DNA of 64,000 nucleotides. It comes from Hyphomicrobiales bacterium. Its GTDB lineage: Bacteria; Pseudomonadota; Alphaproteobacteria; Rhizobiales; Rhizobiaceae. This document shows, one piece after another, positions 40,809-51,300 of this stretch. How positions within the stretch are numbered: position 1 is the first letter of the stretch; every line of letters begins with the position of its first letter. The stretch is from contig UBTA01000011.1 in NCBI GenBank assembly GCA_900468065.1, positions 62,001 through 126,000 of the forward strand. The letters run 5' to 3'. A model generated the notes under the pieces. The model ran no database searches. It was not told the origin of the DNA and saw only the letters and a program-made list of their open reading frames with translations. A program made the translations under genes and the position numbers.

Positions 40809-41768
40809 ATGAACCTGATGCGCACTGCGATGCTTCTGGCCTTCATGACCGCATTGTTCATGGCGGTTGGCTTTCTCATCGGCGGCAAGGGCGGCATGAT
40901 GATCGCTCTCGTCATTGCCGTCGGCATGAACTTCTTTTCCTATTGGAATTCCGATAGCATGGTGCTGCGCATGTACCGCGCCCAGGAAGTCGATGAGCAC
41001 ACAGCACCGGAATATTACGGTATTGTTCGTGACATGGCAGCCAATGCCGGATTACCGATGCCGAAGGTCTTTGTCATCGACAATCCACAGCCAAATGCCT
41101 TTGCCACTGGGCGTAATCCTGAGAACGCCGCAGTCGCCGCCTCCACCGGTCTTTTGAATGCGCTGTCCTATGATGAAGTCGCCGGCGTCATGGCGCATGA
41201 ACTCGCCCATGTGCAGAACCGCGATACGCTGACGATGACGCTCACCGCGACGCTTGCGGGTGCGATATCGATGCTCGGTAATTTCGCCTTCTTCTTTGGC
41301 GGCAACCGTGAGAACAACAACCCGCTCGGCTTCATCGGGACGCTGGTGGCAATGATCGTTGCGCCGTTGGCGGCTGGTATCGTGCAGATGGCGATCAGCC
41401 GGACGCGTGAATATTCGGCCGACCGGCGCGGCGCAGAAATCTGCGGCAAGCCGCTGGCGCTGGCCTCGGCCTTGGCCAAGATCTCGAATTTCGCCCATCA
41501 GGTGCCGAATGCTGACGCCGAGCGCAACCCGGCCACAGCGCATATGTTCATCATCAATCCGCTGTCGGGCGAGCGCATGGACAATCTGTTCTCCACCCAT
41601 CCGGCAACCGAAAACCGCATCGCGGCACTGCAGCAGATGGCACAAGAGATGCAACCGGTCTCGACGCCGCCGGTCAGGGCTGATAATCCCGTGCGCAAAT
41701 CGCGCTCCGTGCCACCGACCGGCTGGGGTCGCGGTGGTTCCGAACCACCGAAAGGTCCCTGGTCTTGA
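40809..41768 (+). CDS. htpX: Membrane zinc metalloprotease HtpX
   Basis: The 319-residue M48 protease degrades misfolded inner-membrane proteins together with FtsH. Two N-terminal membrane segments (about 7-25, 30-48), the HExxH zinc site in [13 protein letters not shown] (about 130-142), two further hydrophobic segments (about 145-166, 175-195) and the third ligand glutamate in [13 protein letters not shown] are visible. The proline-rich tail is typical of rhizobial members. Its stop overlaps the next start. Confidence 0.94.
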   Translation: MNLMRTAMLLAFMTALFMAVGFLIGGKGGMMIALVIAVGMNFFSYWNSDSMVLRMYRAQEVDEHTAPEYYGIVRDMAANAGLPMPKVFVIDNPQPNAFATGRNPENAAVAASTGLLNALSYDEVAGVMAHELAHVQNRDTLTMTLTATLAGAISMLGNFAFFFGGNRENNNPLGFIGTLVAMIVAPLAAGIVQMAISRTREYSADRRGAEICGKPLALASALAKISNFAHQVPNADAERNPATAHMFIINPLSGERMDNLFSTHPATENRIAALQQMAQEMQPVSTPPVRADNPVRKSRSVPPTGWGRGGSEPPKGPWS

Positions 41769-43183
41769 CGTCTGACGATAATAAAAACGATTCGCATTCG
41801 AAACGAAACAGCCGCCCTGCACGTTCGCGCGGTCAAACGGCCGAGAATCCGGCCTTTGAGCGCAGTGACAAGCCCGGAATCCGGGCCAGGCAGGCGGCTG
41901 CCAAGATGCTCGCTGCCGTCGTTGATCGCAAGACCTCACTGGACGGCATGCTGGATGCAGGCAATGGCAATCCGGTCTACCGCGAACTGAACGAGGCCGA
42001 CCGCGCTTTGGTTCGGGCAATCCTGAATTCGGCGCTGCGGCAATTGCCGCGCATCGAAGCGATGATCGGTTCGCTGTTGCAAAACCCGCTGCCGGAAGGT
42101 GCCCGGGCACTTGATCATGTCTTGACGGTGGCCGCCGCCCAGATTCTATATCTCGATATTCCCGATCACTCCGCCGTCGATCTCGCTGTCGAGCAGGCGC
42201 AGATCGATCCGCGCAACAAGCGCTTTGCCAGCCTCGTCAATGCGGTGTTGCGCCGTATGTCGCGCGAAAAGCAGGATTTGCTGGAGAATGTCGGCGAAAA
42301 AATACCGGCTATTCCAGCCTGGTTCCATAAACGGCTGGTCACCTATTACGGTGCCGACGAAGCAGCCCGCATCGCTGACGCACTTTTGACCCCCGCAGCC
42401 ATCGACCTGACGGTCAAATCCGACACCCACGGTTGGGCCGAGCGGCTGAATGGCCGTCTTCTGCCGACCGGTTCCATCCGTCTTGCCGGGTTTTCCGGCG
42501 CGGTGCCTTCACTTGCCGGCTTCGATGACGGCGAATGGTGGGTGCAGGATGCCGCTGCCGCCCTCCCAGCGAAGCTTTTCGGTTCCCTCGCTGGCAAACG
42601 TGTGATCGATCTTTGTGCTGCGCCCGGCGGCAAGACAGCCCAGCTTATTCTTGCCGGCGCTGACGTCACGGCACTCGATCAGTCGGCAAGCCGGCTCAAG
42701 CGCCTTCAGGGCAACCTTGCCCGTCTGGGGCTGGACGCGGTGACGCAGGAAATCAACATGGCCGATTTCCGCACCGACGAGCTGTTTGATGCTGCCCTGC
42801 TTGATGCCCCCTGTTCCTCGACCGGGACAATCCGCCGCCACCCGGATGTGCTTTGGACCAAGGGTCCGGAGGATATCGAAAAGCTGGCTGTCCTTCAGGA
42901 AAAGCTGCTGCGCCACGCGTTGACCCTGGTGAAGCCCGGCGGTCTGGTGGTCTTTTCCAACTGCTCGCTCGATATGCGGGAAGGTGAAGTCGTCACGGAA
43001 CGTGTTTTGGCCGATGGCAATTGCGAACGGGTGGCGATCAATTCCGTGGACTGGCCGGGCTTGGAAAATGCGGTGACGCCGCTGGGCGAGTTCCGCACCA
43101 CACCGGCAATGATTGATCCGCAGGATGGTTTTTCTGGTGGCCTCGACGGTTTCTATGCCGTCGTCTTGCGTCGCAAGATTTAG
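41765..43183 (+). CDS. rsmB: RsmB/NOP-family rRNA cytosine-C5 methyltransferase
   Basis: The 472-residue protein has an N-terminal NusB-like RNA-binding domain (about 30-165) and a SAM methyltransferase domain with [16 protein letters not shown] (about 278-293), [16 protein letters not shown] (about 345) and [13 protein letters not shown], which carries the two catalytic cysteines. It methylates a cytosine in 16S rRNA (C967 in E. coli). The start is TTG at 41765, overlapping the htpX stop, so translation is coupled. Confidence 0.88.
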   Translation: MTSDDNKNDSHSKRNSRPARSRGQTAENPAFERSDKPGIRARQAAAKMLAAVVDRKTSLDGMLDAGNGNPVYRELNEADRALVRAILNSALRQLPRIEAMIGSLLQNPLPEGARALDHVLTVAAAQILYLDIPDHSAVDLAVEQAQIDPRNKRFASLVNAVLRRMSREKQDLLENVGEKIPAIPAWFHKRLVTYYGADEAARIADALLTPAAIDLTVKSDTHGWAERLNGRLLPTGSIRLAGFSGAVPSLAGFDDGEWWVQDAAAALPAKLFGSLAGKRVIDLCAAPGGKTAQLILAGADVTALDQSASRLKRLQGNLARLGLDAVTQEINMADFRTDELFDAALLDAPCSSTGTIRRHPDVLWTKGPEDIEKLAVLQEKLLRHALTLVKPGGLVVFSNCSLDMREGEVVTERVLADGNCERVAINSVDWPGLENAVTPLGEFRTTPAMIDPQDGFSGGLDGFYAVVLRRKI

Positions 43184-43210
43184 CGACATCTCTGTCAACA
43201 GGCTCATGGT

Positions 43211-43228
43211 GAGCGTCAATTGACGCTC
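43211..43228. terminator. 18-bp palindrome after rsmB
   Basis: GAGCGTCAATTGACGCTC is a perfect palindrome and can fold to a 7-bp stem with an AATT loop; outer ACAGG/CCTGT arms can extend it. It lies 28 bases after the rsmB stop and could act as a terminator, though only a weak T-rich stretch follows. Otherwise the 208-bp gap before the heparinase-family gene shows nothing clear. Confidence 0.5.
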
Positions 43229-43391
43229 CCTGTGCGTTTGCCTAAACAAATACAGGCACGATCCATAAAAGTTTAACGGTTTTTCAGGCACGATCGTCGT
43301 CCTGGTAGTATCTGATACGGACAGCAGTCATTCCGGTTTTCAATGCCGCATGACTTAAGTTCGGGAGTAGGGAGACGCGCAGGCGTCGAAA

Positions 43392-45077
43392 ATGCAGATT
43401 TCAGACCGGCAAAGGCTTCTCTATCTGTATCTGCGCGAAGGCTGGCGCCGATTCTCGCGCCGCCTTGCCTTGGGCCGCAACACCGCATTCCGCTTTACCG
43501 GAACGACGCCGGACCGTTTGATCGTCGCTCCGACGGACTTGCGCGCCACTGATCCATTCGTTGCGCAGGAAATCCTGCAGGGCCGCTTCCCATTGGCTGG
43601 CCGCGTGCTTGAAGCAGCGGGCGAATCGCCATTCGAGATGGACCTTCCGTCGCACGAATTCGCCGTAAGATTGCATTCCTTCGGTTGGGTGCGGCACATG
43701 CGCACCGTCAAGGAGGACGACGCGTTTGCGCATCTGCGCCATATCGTCAATGACTGGATCGTCACGCATGGACGCTATATCGGCGGAATAGCCTGGGAAG
43801 CCGATATCATTTCTCAACGCTTGATTGCATGGCTCTCGCATTCACCGATCATCCTGCGCAATGCGGAGCACGTGTTCTATCGGCGCTTTCTCAAAAGCCT
43901 TGCCTTTCAGGTGCGCTATCTGCGCCATATCACTGACACGACCTGCGACGGTGAAGCGCGGCTGCGGGCGCGCATTGCGCTGGCCATGGCCTCCGTTGCG
44001 ATGCCCGCGTCCGAAGCGACAATCCGCAAGGCCGCCCGCAATCTGGATCAGGAGCTGGATCGGCAAATCCTGCCGGATGGTGGGCACAGCTCGCGCAATC
44101 CGCGAACCGGCCTGGAATTGCTGATCGATCTGCTGCCGTTGCGCCAGACCTATGTCAATCTCGGCCATGAGGTGCCGGCCAAGCTGATCCCATGCATCGA
44201 CCGGATGTATCCTGCCCTGCGGTTCTTCCGGCATGAGGGTGGTGAGCTGGCTCTGTTCAATGGCGCGACTTCGACGCTTGCCAATGAGCTGATGGCCGTC
44301 CTGCGGTATGACGAGACTGCCGGTGCACCGTTCAAGGCCTTGCCGCATCTTCAATATGAACGGTTGGCGCACAACAATGTCGTTGTGATCATGGACACCG
44401 GCAAACCGTTGTCGCCGGAATTGTCGCGTACAGCGCATGCCGGCTGCCTGTCGTTCGAAATGTCATCCGGCCGCCACCGGTTCGTCATCAATTCAGGATC
44501 ACCAAAGTTTGCCGGCGAACGGTTTCGCCAGCTGGCGCGGTCGACCGCGGCGCATTCGACCGTAACGATCAATGATCGCTCATCGTCGCGCCTGTCACAA
44601 TCCGGTTTCCTCGGTCCCATCGTCACCGGCGGTGTCTCGAAGGTTACAGTACGCCGTGAGGAACGTGCCGGTCAGCCGGATGCCGTCATCGCTAGCCATG
44701 ACGGTTATTCCCAGGCCTTCGGCCTGCTGCACGAGCGCGATATCGGCATCAACGGCCAGGCAAATGCAGTCCGTGGCCGCGACAGGCTTTTTCAGCTGGA
44801 TGGGTCGGAACCGGCGGAAACCAATAGCGCCGTCGCCGTTGCGCGGTTTCATATTCATCCATCGATCAATATCCGCCAGCACAGCGCCCATGAAATCTAC
44901 CTTAGCGCCCCGGACGGCGAAGTCTGGCTGTTTACCTGCCGCGATGCCGACGTGGTGATCGAGGAAGACATTTTCTTTGCTGATCCATCTGGCGTGCGTA
45001 AGTCGTCGCAGTTGACGGTCACTTTCGCAGTGGCTTCGCAGCCGGAAATCCAGTGGATTTTTTCGCGCGAAGCCTGA
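43392..45077 (+). CDS. Heparinase II/III-family protein
   Basis: The 561-residue protein has an N-terminal alpha-toroid region (about 60-330) and a C-terminal beta-sandwich of the heparinase II/III type (about 340-555). Recognisable blocks are QILPDGGHSSRNPRTGLELL, AHAGCLSFEMSSGRHRFVINSG and STAAHSTVTINDRSSSRL. No signal peptide is evident. The gene sits between rsmB and purH in many Alphaproteobacteria, where it is conserved even without known glycosaminoglycan substrates. A lyase acting on a cell polysaccharide is the likely activity; the substrate is unknown. Confidence 0.85.
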   Translation: MQISDRQRLLYLYLREGWRRFSRRLALGRNTAFRFTGTTPDRLIVAPTDLRATDPFVAQEILQGRFPLAGRVLEAAGESPFEMDLPSHEFAVRLHSFGWVRHMRTVKEDDAFAHLRHIVNDWIVTHGRYIGGIAWEADIISQRLIAWLSHSPIILRNAEHVFYRRFLKSLAFQVRYLRHITDTTCDGEARLRARIALAMASVAMPASEATIRKAARNLDQELDRQILPDGGHSSRNPRTGLELLIDLLPLRQTYVNLGHEVPAKLIPCIDRMYPALRFFRHEGGELALFNGATSTLANELMAVLRYDETAGAPFKALPHLQYERLAHNNVVVIMDTGKPLSPELSRTAHAGCLSFEMSSGRHRFVINSGSPKFAGERFRQLARSTAAHSTVTINDRSSSRLSQSGFLGPIVTGGVSKVTVRREERAGQPDAVIASHDGYSQAFGLLHERDIGINGQANAVRGRDRLFQLDGSEPAETNSAVAVARFHIHPSINIRQHSAHEIYLSAPDGEVWLFTCRDADVVIEEDIFFADPSGVRKSSQLTVTFAVASQPEIQWIFSREA

Positions 45078-45203
45078 CAATCGCCGCGTTAGGTTGCTCG
45101 CCGCCCTGACTGCGGTTTCTTCATGTGGAAAGCTGTGGTAACGGCAGGCGGACATTTGCCGGAAGACCCTCCCGATATCCGGCGTCTACCAAGGAGCTTG
45201 ATG

Positions 45204-46817
45204 ATGGCTGTTGCCTCCAAGAAGATTCCCGCCCCGGATCAGGTTACTGTCCGCACCGCCCTGCTCTCTGTCTCCGACAAGACCGGTATTGTCGATCTGG
45301 CACGCGCTCTGCATCAGAACGGCGTCCATCTGGTCTCGACTGGCGGCACTCACAAAGCGCTTACCGATGCCGGCCTGCCGGTGACCGACGTGTCTGAGCT
45401 TACCGGTTTTCCGGAAGTGATGGATGGCCGGGTGAAGACGCTGCATCCGGGCGTGCACGGCGGCCTTCTGGCGATCCGTGACGATGAGGATCATGTGCAG
45501 GCGATGGTAACGCACGGTATTACCGGCATCGATCTGGCCGTCATCAATCTCTATCCGTTCGAGGATGTCCGGGCCAAGGGCGGCGATTATCCGACGACAG
45601 TGGAGAATATCGATATTGGCGGTCCGGCGATGATCCGCGCCTCGGCCAAGAACCACGCCTATGTCACCGTCATCACCGACGCGTCGGACTATACCGCACT
45701 ACTGACCGAGCTGGGAACGGGTGCCGCGACGTCCTTTGCCTTCCGCCAGAAGATGGCCGCCAAGGCCTATGCCCGCACGGCCGCCTACGATACGGCTATT
45801 TCCGGCTGGTTTGCAGAAGTCCTCGACACACCGATGCCGCTTCACCGCACCATCGGCGGCGTGTTAAAGGAAGAGATGCGCTACGGCGAAAATCCGCATC
45901 AGAAAGCCGGATTCTACATCACCGGCGAGAACCGCCCGGGTGTTGCGACCGCTACTCTGCTGCAGGGTAAGCAGCTCTCGTATAATAATATCAACGACAC
46001 CGACGCCGCTTTCGAGCTTGTCGCCGAATTCCCGGCCGAAAAATCCCCGGCCGTTGCCATCATCAAGCATGCCAATCCCTGCGGCGTCGCGACCGGCGCC
46101 ACCCTGCTCGAAGCCTATGAGCGGGCGCTAGCCTGCGATTCCACCTCCGCTTTCGGTGGCATCATCGCGTTGAACCAGGAGCTGGACGGCGCCACGGCGG
46201 AAGAAATCGTCAAGTTGTTCACCGAAGTCATTATCGCCCCGTCGGTCAGCGACATCGCCAAGGTGGTCATCGCCGCCAAGCCGAACCTACGTCTCCTGAT
46301 CACCGGCGCCCTGCCCGATCCGCGCATACCGGGCCTGACGGCAAAGACCGTCGCTGGCGGCCTTCTGGTGCAGACGCGCGACAATGGCATGGTCGAAGAT
46401 CTGGAACTCAAGGTCGTTACCAAGCGCGCGCCGACAGCGCAGGAACTGGAAGACATGAAATTTGCCTTCAAGGTGGCGAAACATGTGAAATCCAATGCGG
46501 TCGTCTATGCCAAGGACGGCCAGACCGTCGGTATCGGTGCCGGTCAGATGAGCCGGGTCGATTCCGCCCGCATAGCCGCCCTGAAAGCCGAGGAAGCCGC
46601 CAAGGCGCTCGGGCTTGCCGCGCCGCTCACCCACGGCTCCGCTGTCGCCTCGGAAGCTTTCCTGCCGTTTGCCGATGGCCTTCTGTCGATGATCGCCGCC
46701 GGCGCCACCGCCGTCATCCAGCCGGGCGGCTCGATGCGAGACCCGGAAGTCATCGCCGCAGCGGATGCTGCCGGTGTCGCCATGGTGTTCACCGGCATGC
46801 GCCATTTCCGGCATTGA
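45204..46817 (+). CDS. purH: Bifunctional AICAR formyltransferase/IMP cyclohydrolase
   Basis: The 537-residue enzyme makes the last two steps of IMP synthesis. The N-terminal cyclohydrolase domain (MGS-like) has [15 protein letters not shown] and [17 protein letters not shown], and [20 protein letters not shown]. The C-terminal transformylase domain has [25 protein letters not shown] and [20 protein letters not shown] with the catalytic Lys-His pair. Two ATGs are adjacent; the second (45204) sits 7 bases after AAGGAG. Confidence 0.96.
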   Translation: MAVASKKIPAPDQVTVRTALLSVSDKTGIVDLARALHQNGVHLVSTGGTHKALTDAGLPVTDVSELTGFPEVMDGRVKTLHPGVHGGLLAIRDDEDHVQAMVTHGITGIDLAVINLYPFEDVRAKGGDYPTTVENIDIGGPAMIRASAKNHAYVTVITDASDYTALLTELGTGAATSFAFRQKMAAKAYARTAAYDTAISGWFAEVLDTPMPLHRTIGGVLKEEMRYGENPHQKAGFYITGENRPGVATATLLQGKQLSYNNINDTDAAFELVAEFPAEKSPAVAIIKHANPCGVATGATLLEAYERALACDSTSAFGGIIALNQELDGATAEEIVKLFTEVIIAPSVSDIAKVVIAAKPNLRLLITGALPDPRIPGLTAKTVAGGLLVQTRDNGMVEDLELKVVTKRAPTAQELEDMKFAFKVAKHVKSNAVVYAKDGQTVGIGAGQMSRVDSARIAALKAEEAAKALGLAAPLTHGSAVASEAFLPFADGLLSMIAAGATAVIQPGGSMRDPEVIAAADAAGVAMVFTGMRHFRH

Positions 46818-46842
46818 TGCTAAGCCCGTAGCGATCAATCAG

Positions 46843-46868
46843 AAACCCGCCTCTCCGGCGGGTTTTTT
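46843..46868 (+). terminator. Intrinsic terminator after purH
   Basis: AAACCCGCC/GGCGGGTTT stem of 9 bp with a 5-nt loop, followed by three more T residues. It lies immediately ahead of the stop codon of the converging transporter gene. Confidence 0.92.
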
Positions 46869-48270
46869 ATGCAGGTCTATTCGCCGGGTAAGGCGTACGG
46901 ATGAGGATCAGCAGGCCGACGGCCAGGAAGACCACCAGCGCCATCATGCCGATGCGGGCCGATCCCGTCATCAGGGTAACGGTCGCAACGGCAGCAGGTG
47001 CCAGAAAGGTCGTGGCGCGCCCGGAGAGGGCATAGATGCCGAAATAGCGGCCCGCCTCGTCAGGGCTCACACTGCGCGCCATATAAGAACGGGAAGAGGC
47101 CTGCACCGGGCCGAATGCGATGCCGACCAGAAGGCCGAAGACGATGTAGGCCTTTTCCGCAGCGGTGCCGAAGAGCCCGCCGGAATCGGTCGTGGGGAGA
47201 GGAAGCAGGCCGAACAGCGTATAGCCGGGTCCGGTCGAGACGATGCCGAGCGTGGCAATGGTCAGGCAGATCAGGCTGGCGGTGACGATCACCTTTGATC
47301 CGAGTTTCGCATCGAGCCGGCTGGCATAGAGGCAGCCGCCGATGGCCACAACGTTGAGGATGATGCCGTAGACGCCAAGCTCGACGGTCTGCCAGGCAAA
47401 CATGCTTGCCGCGAACGTGCCGCCGAGCGCCAGGAGGCCGTTGACCCCGTCCTGAAAGATCATCCGGGCAATCAGAAAGCGCAGAATTCCGGAGCGGTGG
47501 CGCAGTTCGCCGATGGTGTGGCGCAACTCAGCAATGCCGGTGCGCACGGCAGTCGCCGCTGGCATGGCCGCCTTGTGGGCGTCGGGGGTGAACAGGAACA
47601 TCGGCAGGATGAAGACCAGATACCAGATGGCCGAGATCGGTCCGGTCACGCGTGCGTCAGCGCCGGTTGCCGGATCAAGCCCGAACAGCGGATCTATTCC
47701 GAGAATTGTTTTGCCGGATTCCGGACTTGCGGCGAGCAGCGTGACAACGGCGATCAGGACGATCATGCCGCCGAGATAGCCAAGCCCCCAGGCCATGTTG
47801 GAAATTCGGCCGATCTGCTTTTCCCCGACCAGCCGCGGCATCATCGAATCGTTGAAAACAATCGAGAATTCTGCTGCGATCGAGGCCAGGATGATGAAGA
47901 TGAACGGATAGATTAACGACGATCCGGGCACGGCAAACCATAGGAGCGCCAGCGAAATGATCTTGATGACGGCAAAGAAGGCGATCCAGGGCTTCCGTGC
48001 GCCGGTCTGGTCGGCGATCGATCCGAGCACCGGCGACAGCACCGCGATGACGATGCCGGAAATGGTCAGCGTATAGCCCCACATCGCCTGACCGTGAGCC
48101 GGATCATCGGTGAGCCGGGATACGAAATAAGGGCCGAAGATGAAGGTGATGATCACGGTGAAGAACGGCTGTGCTGCCCAGTCGAACAGCATCCAGCCGC
48201 CGAGGCCAGCGCGCGATACCTTTGGCTCGTCGCCAGCCTCCGCCGAGATGCTGCTCACCTGATTCTCCAC
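46867..48270 (-). CDS. MFS transporter, UMF1/Atg22-like family
   Basis: The 467-residue membrane protein has about 12 hydrophobic segments and the UMF1 family N-terminus GWMLFDWAAQPFFTVIITFIF split around the WxLFDWAxxPF motif, plus the loop motif SIADQTGARKPWI and FNDSMMPRLV. The fungal homologue Atg22 exports amino acids from the vacuole; bacterial substrates are unknown. The start is a GTG. The NAD-GDH gene ends 31 bases upstream on the same strand, so the two may share a transcript. Confidence 0.85.
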   Translation of the reverse strand: MENQVSSISAEAGDEPKVSRAGLGGWMLFDWAAQPFFTVIITFIFGPYFVSRLTDDPAHGQAMWGYTLTISGIVIAVLSPVLGSIADQTGARKPWIAFFAVIKIISLALLWFAVPGSSLIYPFIFIILASIAAEFSIVFNDSMMPRLVGEKQIGRISNMAWGLGYLGGMIVLIAVVTLLAASPESGKTILGIDPLFGLDPATGADARVTGPISAIWYLVFILPMFLFTPDAHKAAMPAATAVRTGIAELRHTIGELRHRSGILRFLIARMIFQDGVNGLLALGGTFAASMFAWQTVELGVYGIILNVVAIGGCLYASRLDAKLGSKVIVTASLICLTIATLGIVSTGPGYTLFGLLPLPTTDSGGLFGTAAEKAYIVFGLLVGIAFGPVQASSRSYMARSVSPDEAGRYFGIYALSGRATTFLAPAAVATVTLMTGSARIGMMALVVFLAVGLLILIRTPYPANRPA

Positions 48271-48301
48271 CGTCTGCCCGCCCCGTCTGGCGCGGACAGT
48301 G

Positions 48302-51300
48302 TCACCTCATCCTGTTCTGTGCAAGATCGCTCAACAAGCCTGCTGCAACGGTGATCTTGGCGAGTGTCGTCTCGCCCTTCTCCGTCAGCAGGGTCAGTTG
48401 GTCGGTGACGCGCGAAATCCGGCTATGGTCGCTGTCTCGCCAGGCTGCGACCGGATTACGCTCGTCCTTCTTGTCGGTGAGTGCCGCGATGGTGATGTCC
48501 TTGCGCGCGGTCGCGATGTCGTTGATACTGCGCGAAAGGGCCATCGCCTCGTATTGCTCGGTTGCCGACACACGCTCGGCAGCCGCCAGCAGCCGGGCGA
48601 TCCGCAGGCTCTGTGTCACGCCAAAATAGCTCTGTGCCGTGCGTGCCAGCGTCACGCCGGTATCGGCAGCGATCTGGATGATCTCCGGCACGAAGGTCAT
48701 CACCGCGAGAGCGGCGATCTCCTCGGCAAGTGCTGACGGCACGCCTCGCTCGATGAAATAGTCGGCCCTTTGCCGCACATCTGCCGTTGCGTCTTCCGGA
48801 ATAGAGCTTTGCAACGTGGATTTCAGCCTCCGCAGCGCTTCTCGCAGCTGCTCGATCGCCTCACCGAGCGGCGCCTGCATTGCCTTGGTCCTGAGTGTCC
48901 GTTCAGTGACGATGGCAAAGATGCGCGCCGCCTCCTGGTAGAGCTCGTTCTGCACCGCGCCGCTGATGACGTTGTCGAGTGCGTCGATCTCGCCATAGAT
49001 ACGGTTCAGGTCGTAGCCGTCGCGGGTCAGCACAGCGGCCTTGACCACGTCTGCCGGCATGAAGCCCGTCTGATCGATCAGCGTGCTGACGAAGGCCGGC
49101 CCGCCGCGATTGATGACGTCGTTGGCTAGAACCGTCGCGATGATCTCGCGGCGAAGGCGATGTTCGTTGATGTCGCCCGCATGGGCCTTGTGCATCTTGG
49201 CCGGGAAGTAATCCCGCAGCGTCGTCAGCAGATAGTCATCATCCGGCAACTTGCTTGCAACGATCTCGTCGAACAGCACGATCTTGGCATAGGACAAAAG
49301 CACGCCGATCTCAGCACGTGTCAGGGCCTTGCCGCTCTGGTAGCGCTCGCTCAGCGCCAGATCGTTCGGCAGTACCTCTACCTTGCGGTTGAGATGGCCG
49401 TCCGCTTCCAGGCGGGTCATGAGCCGGGCAAGTGCTGTCCGGTTGCCGGCACCCAGCATTTCCGTCAGCGAGATCGACAGCGACTGTTCGTAGTTGTTGC
49501 GCAGCACCAGTTCTGCCACTTCGTCGGTCATCGAGGCCAGCAGCGTGTTGCGCTTGGCGCGTGTCAGCCGCTCGTCGCGCATCGCCGAAGCGAGTGCGAT
49601 CTTGATGTTGACCTCGAAGTCGGAGGAGTTGACGCCGGCCGAGTTGTCGATGGCGTCGGAATTGCAGCGTCCGCCCTTGAGGCCGAAGCCGATGCGGCCG
49701 CGCTGGGTAACACCGAGATTGGCGCCCTCGCCGATCACCTTGGCACCGACCTCGTCAGCAGTGATACGGATCGGGTCGTTGGCGCGGTCGCCGACATCAG
49801 CGTCGGTTTCGTTCGGGCCGCGCACATAGGTACCGATGCCGCCGAACCAGAGCAGATCGACCGGGCTTTTCAGGATCGCCGTCATGATCTCTGATGGTGT
49901 CGCCTGGCTCTTCTCCAGGCCGATCGCCGCCATCGCCTGCGGCGTCAGCGCGACTGATTTTTCCGTGCGCGGAATGATCATGGCGCCGGGCGAAAGCGTC
50001 GAGCGGTCATAGTCCTGCCAGCTGGAGCGCGGCAGGTTGAACATGCGCTTGCGCTCGGCAAAGGATTTTTCGATATCCGGATCAGGATCGATGATGATGT
50101 CGCGATGGTCGAAGGCGGCAATCAGCCGGATTTTCTCCGACAGAAGCATGCCGTTGCCAAAGACGTCACCGGACATGTCGCCAACACCGGCGACGCTGAA
50201 GGGCGTCGTCTGGATATCGATGTCCATCTCGCGGAAATGCCGCTTTACCGTTTCCCAGGCGCCGCGCGCGGTAATGCCCATCTTCTTGTGGTCATAGCCA
50301 GCCGAACCGCCGGAGGCAAAGGCGTCATCCAGCCAGAAGCCGGCTTCCTGCGCCAGGCCGTTGGCGGTGTCGGAGAAGGTGGCCGTGCCCTTGTCGGCCG
50401 CAACGACGAAATAGGGGTCGTCACCATCCAGCCGCAGCGTATCGGCCGGCGGCACGATATCCTGGCCGACGATATTGTCGGTGATCGACAGCATGGTGCG
50501 GATATAGGTCTTGTAGGCCTCGGTCCCGGCCTTGAAGATATCGTCGCGGGTACCGCCGACGGGAAGCTGCTTCGGATAGAAGCCGCCCTTGGCGCCGACA
50601 GGCACGATCACGGCGTTCTTGACCTGCTGCGCCTTGACCAGCCCGAGCACCTCGGTGCGGTAGTCCTGCGACCGGTCCGACCAGCGCAGGCCGCCGCGGG
50701 CCACCTTGCCGAAGCGCAGGTGAACGCCTTCGACCTGCGTGCCATAGACGAAGATTTCGCGGAAAGGCCGCGGCTCCGGCAGGCCATCGAGGACCTTCGG
50801 ATCGAGCTTGAACGCCAACATCACCTTCGGATTGCCATCGGGGTCGCGCTGGAAGTAGTTGGTCCGCAGCGTCGCCTCGACGGCGTTGACGTAACGCCGC
50901 ATGATCTGGTCTTCGTCAAGGCTTGGAACCGCGTTCAGGGCCTCTTCGATCGCAGCCCGCAAGGCTGTTGTGCGCTTCGTCTTCGGCTTCTCTTCAAGCG
51001 TGGGATCCATGCGGGTGACGAACAACTTGAAAATATTCGCAGCGATGGTCGGATACTTGTTCAGCGTGTCGGCGAGGTAACCTTGCGAATAGGTGATGCC
51101 GGTCTGGCGCAGGTAGCGCGCATAGGCGCGCAGTACCGTCACTTCGCGGGCGTTGAGGCCGGCAAGCAGGATCAGCCGGTTGAAGCTGTCATCCTCGATC
51201 ACGCCGTTCCAGGCGGAAAGATAGGCTTCCTCCAGCATCGGGCCGGTCTTGTCGAGATTGAGCAGATGCCCATCGCGATGGATCAGTTCCATATCGTGCA

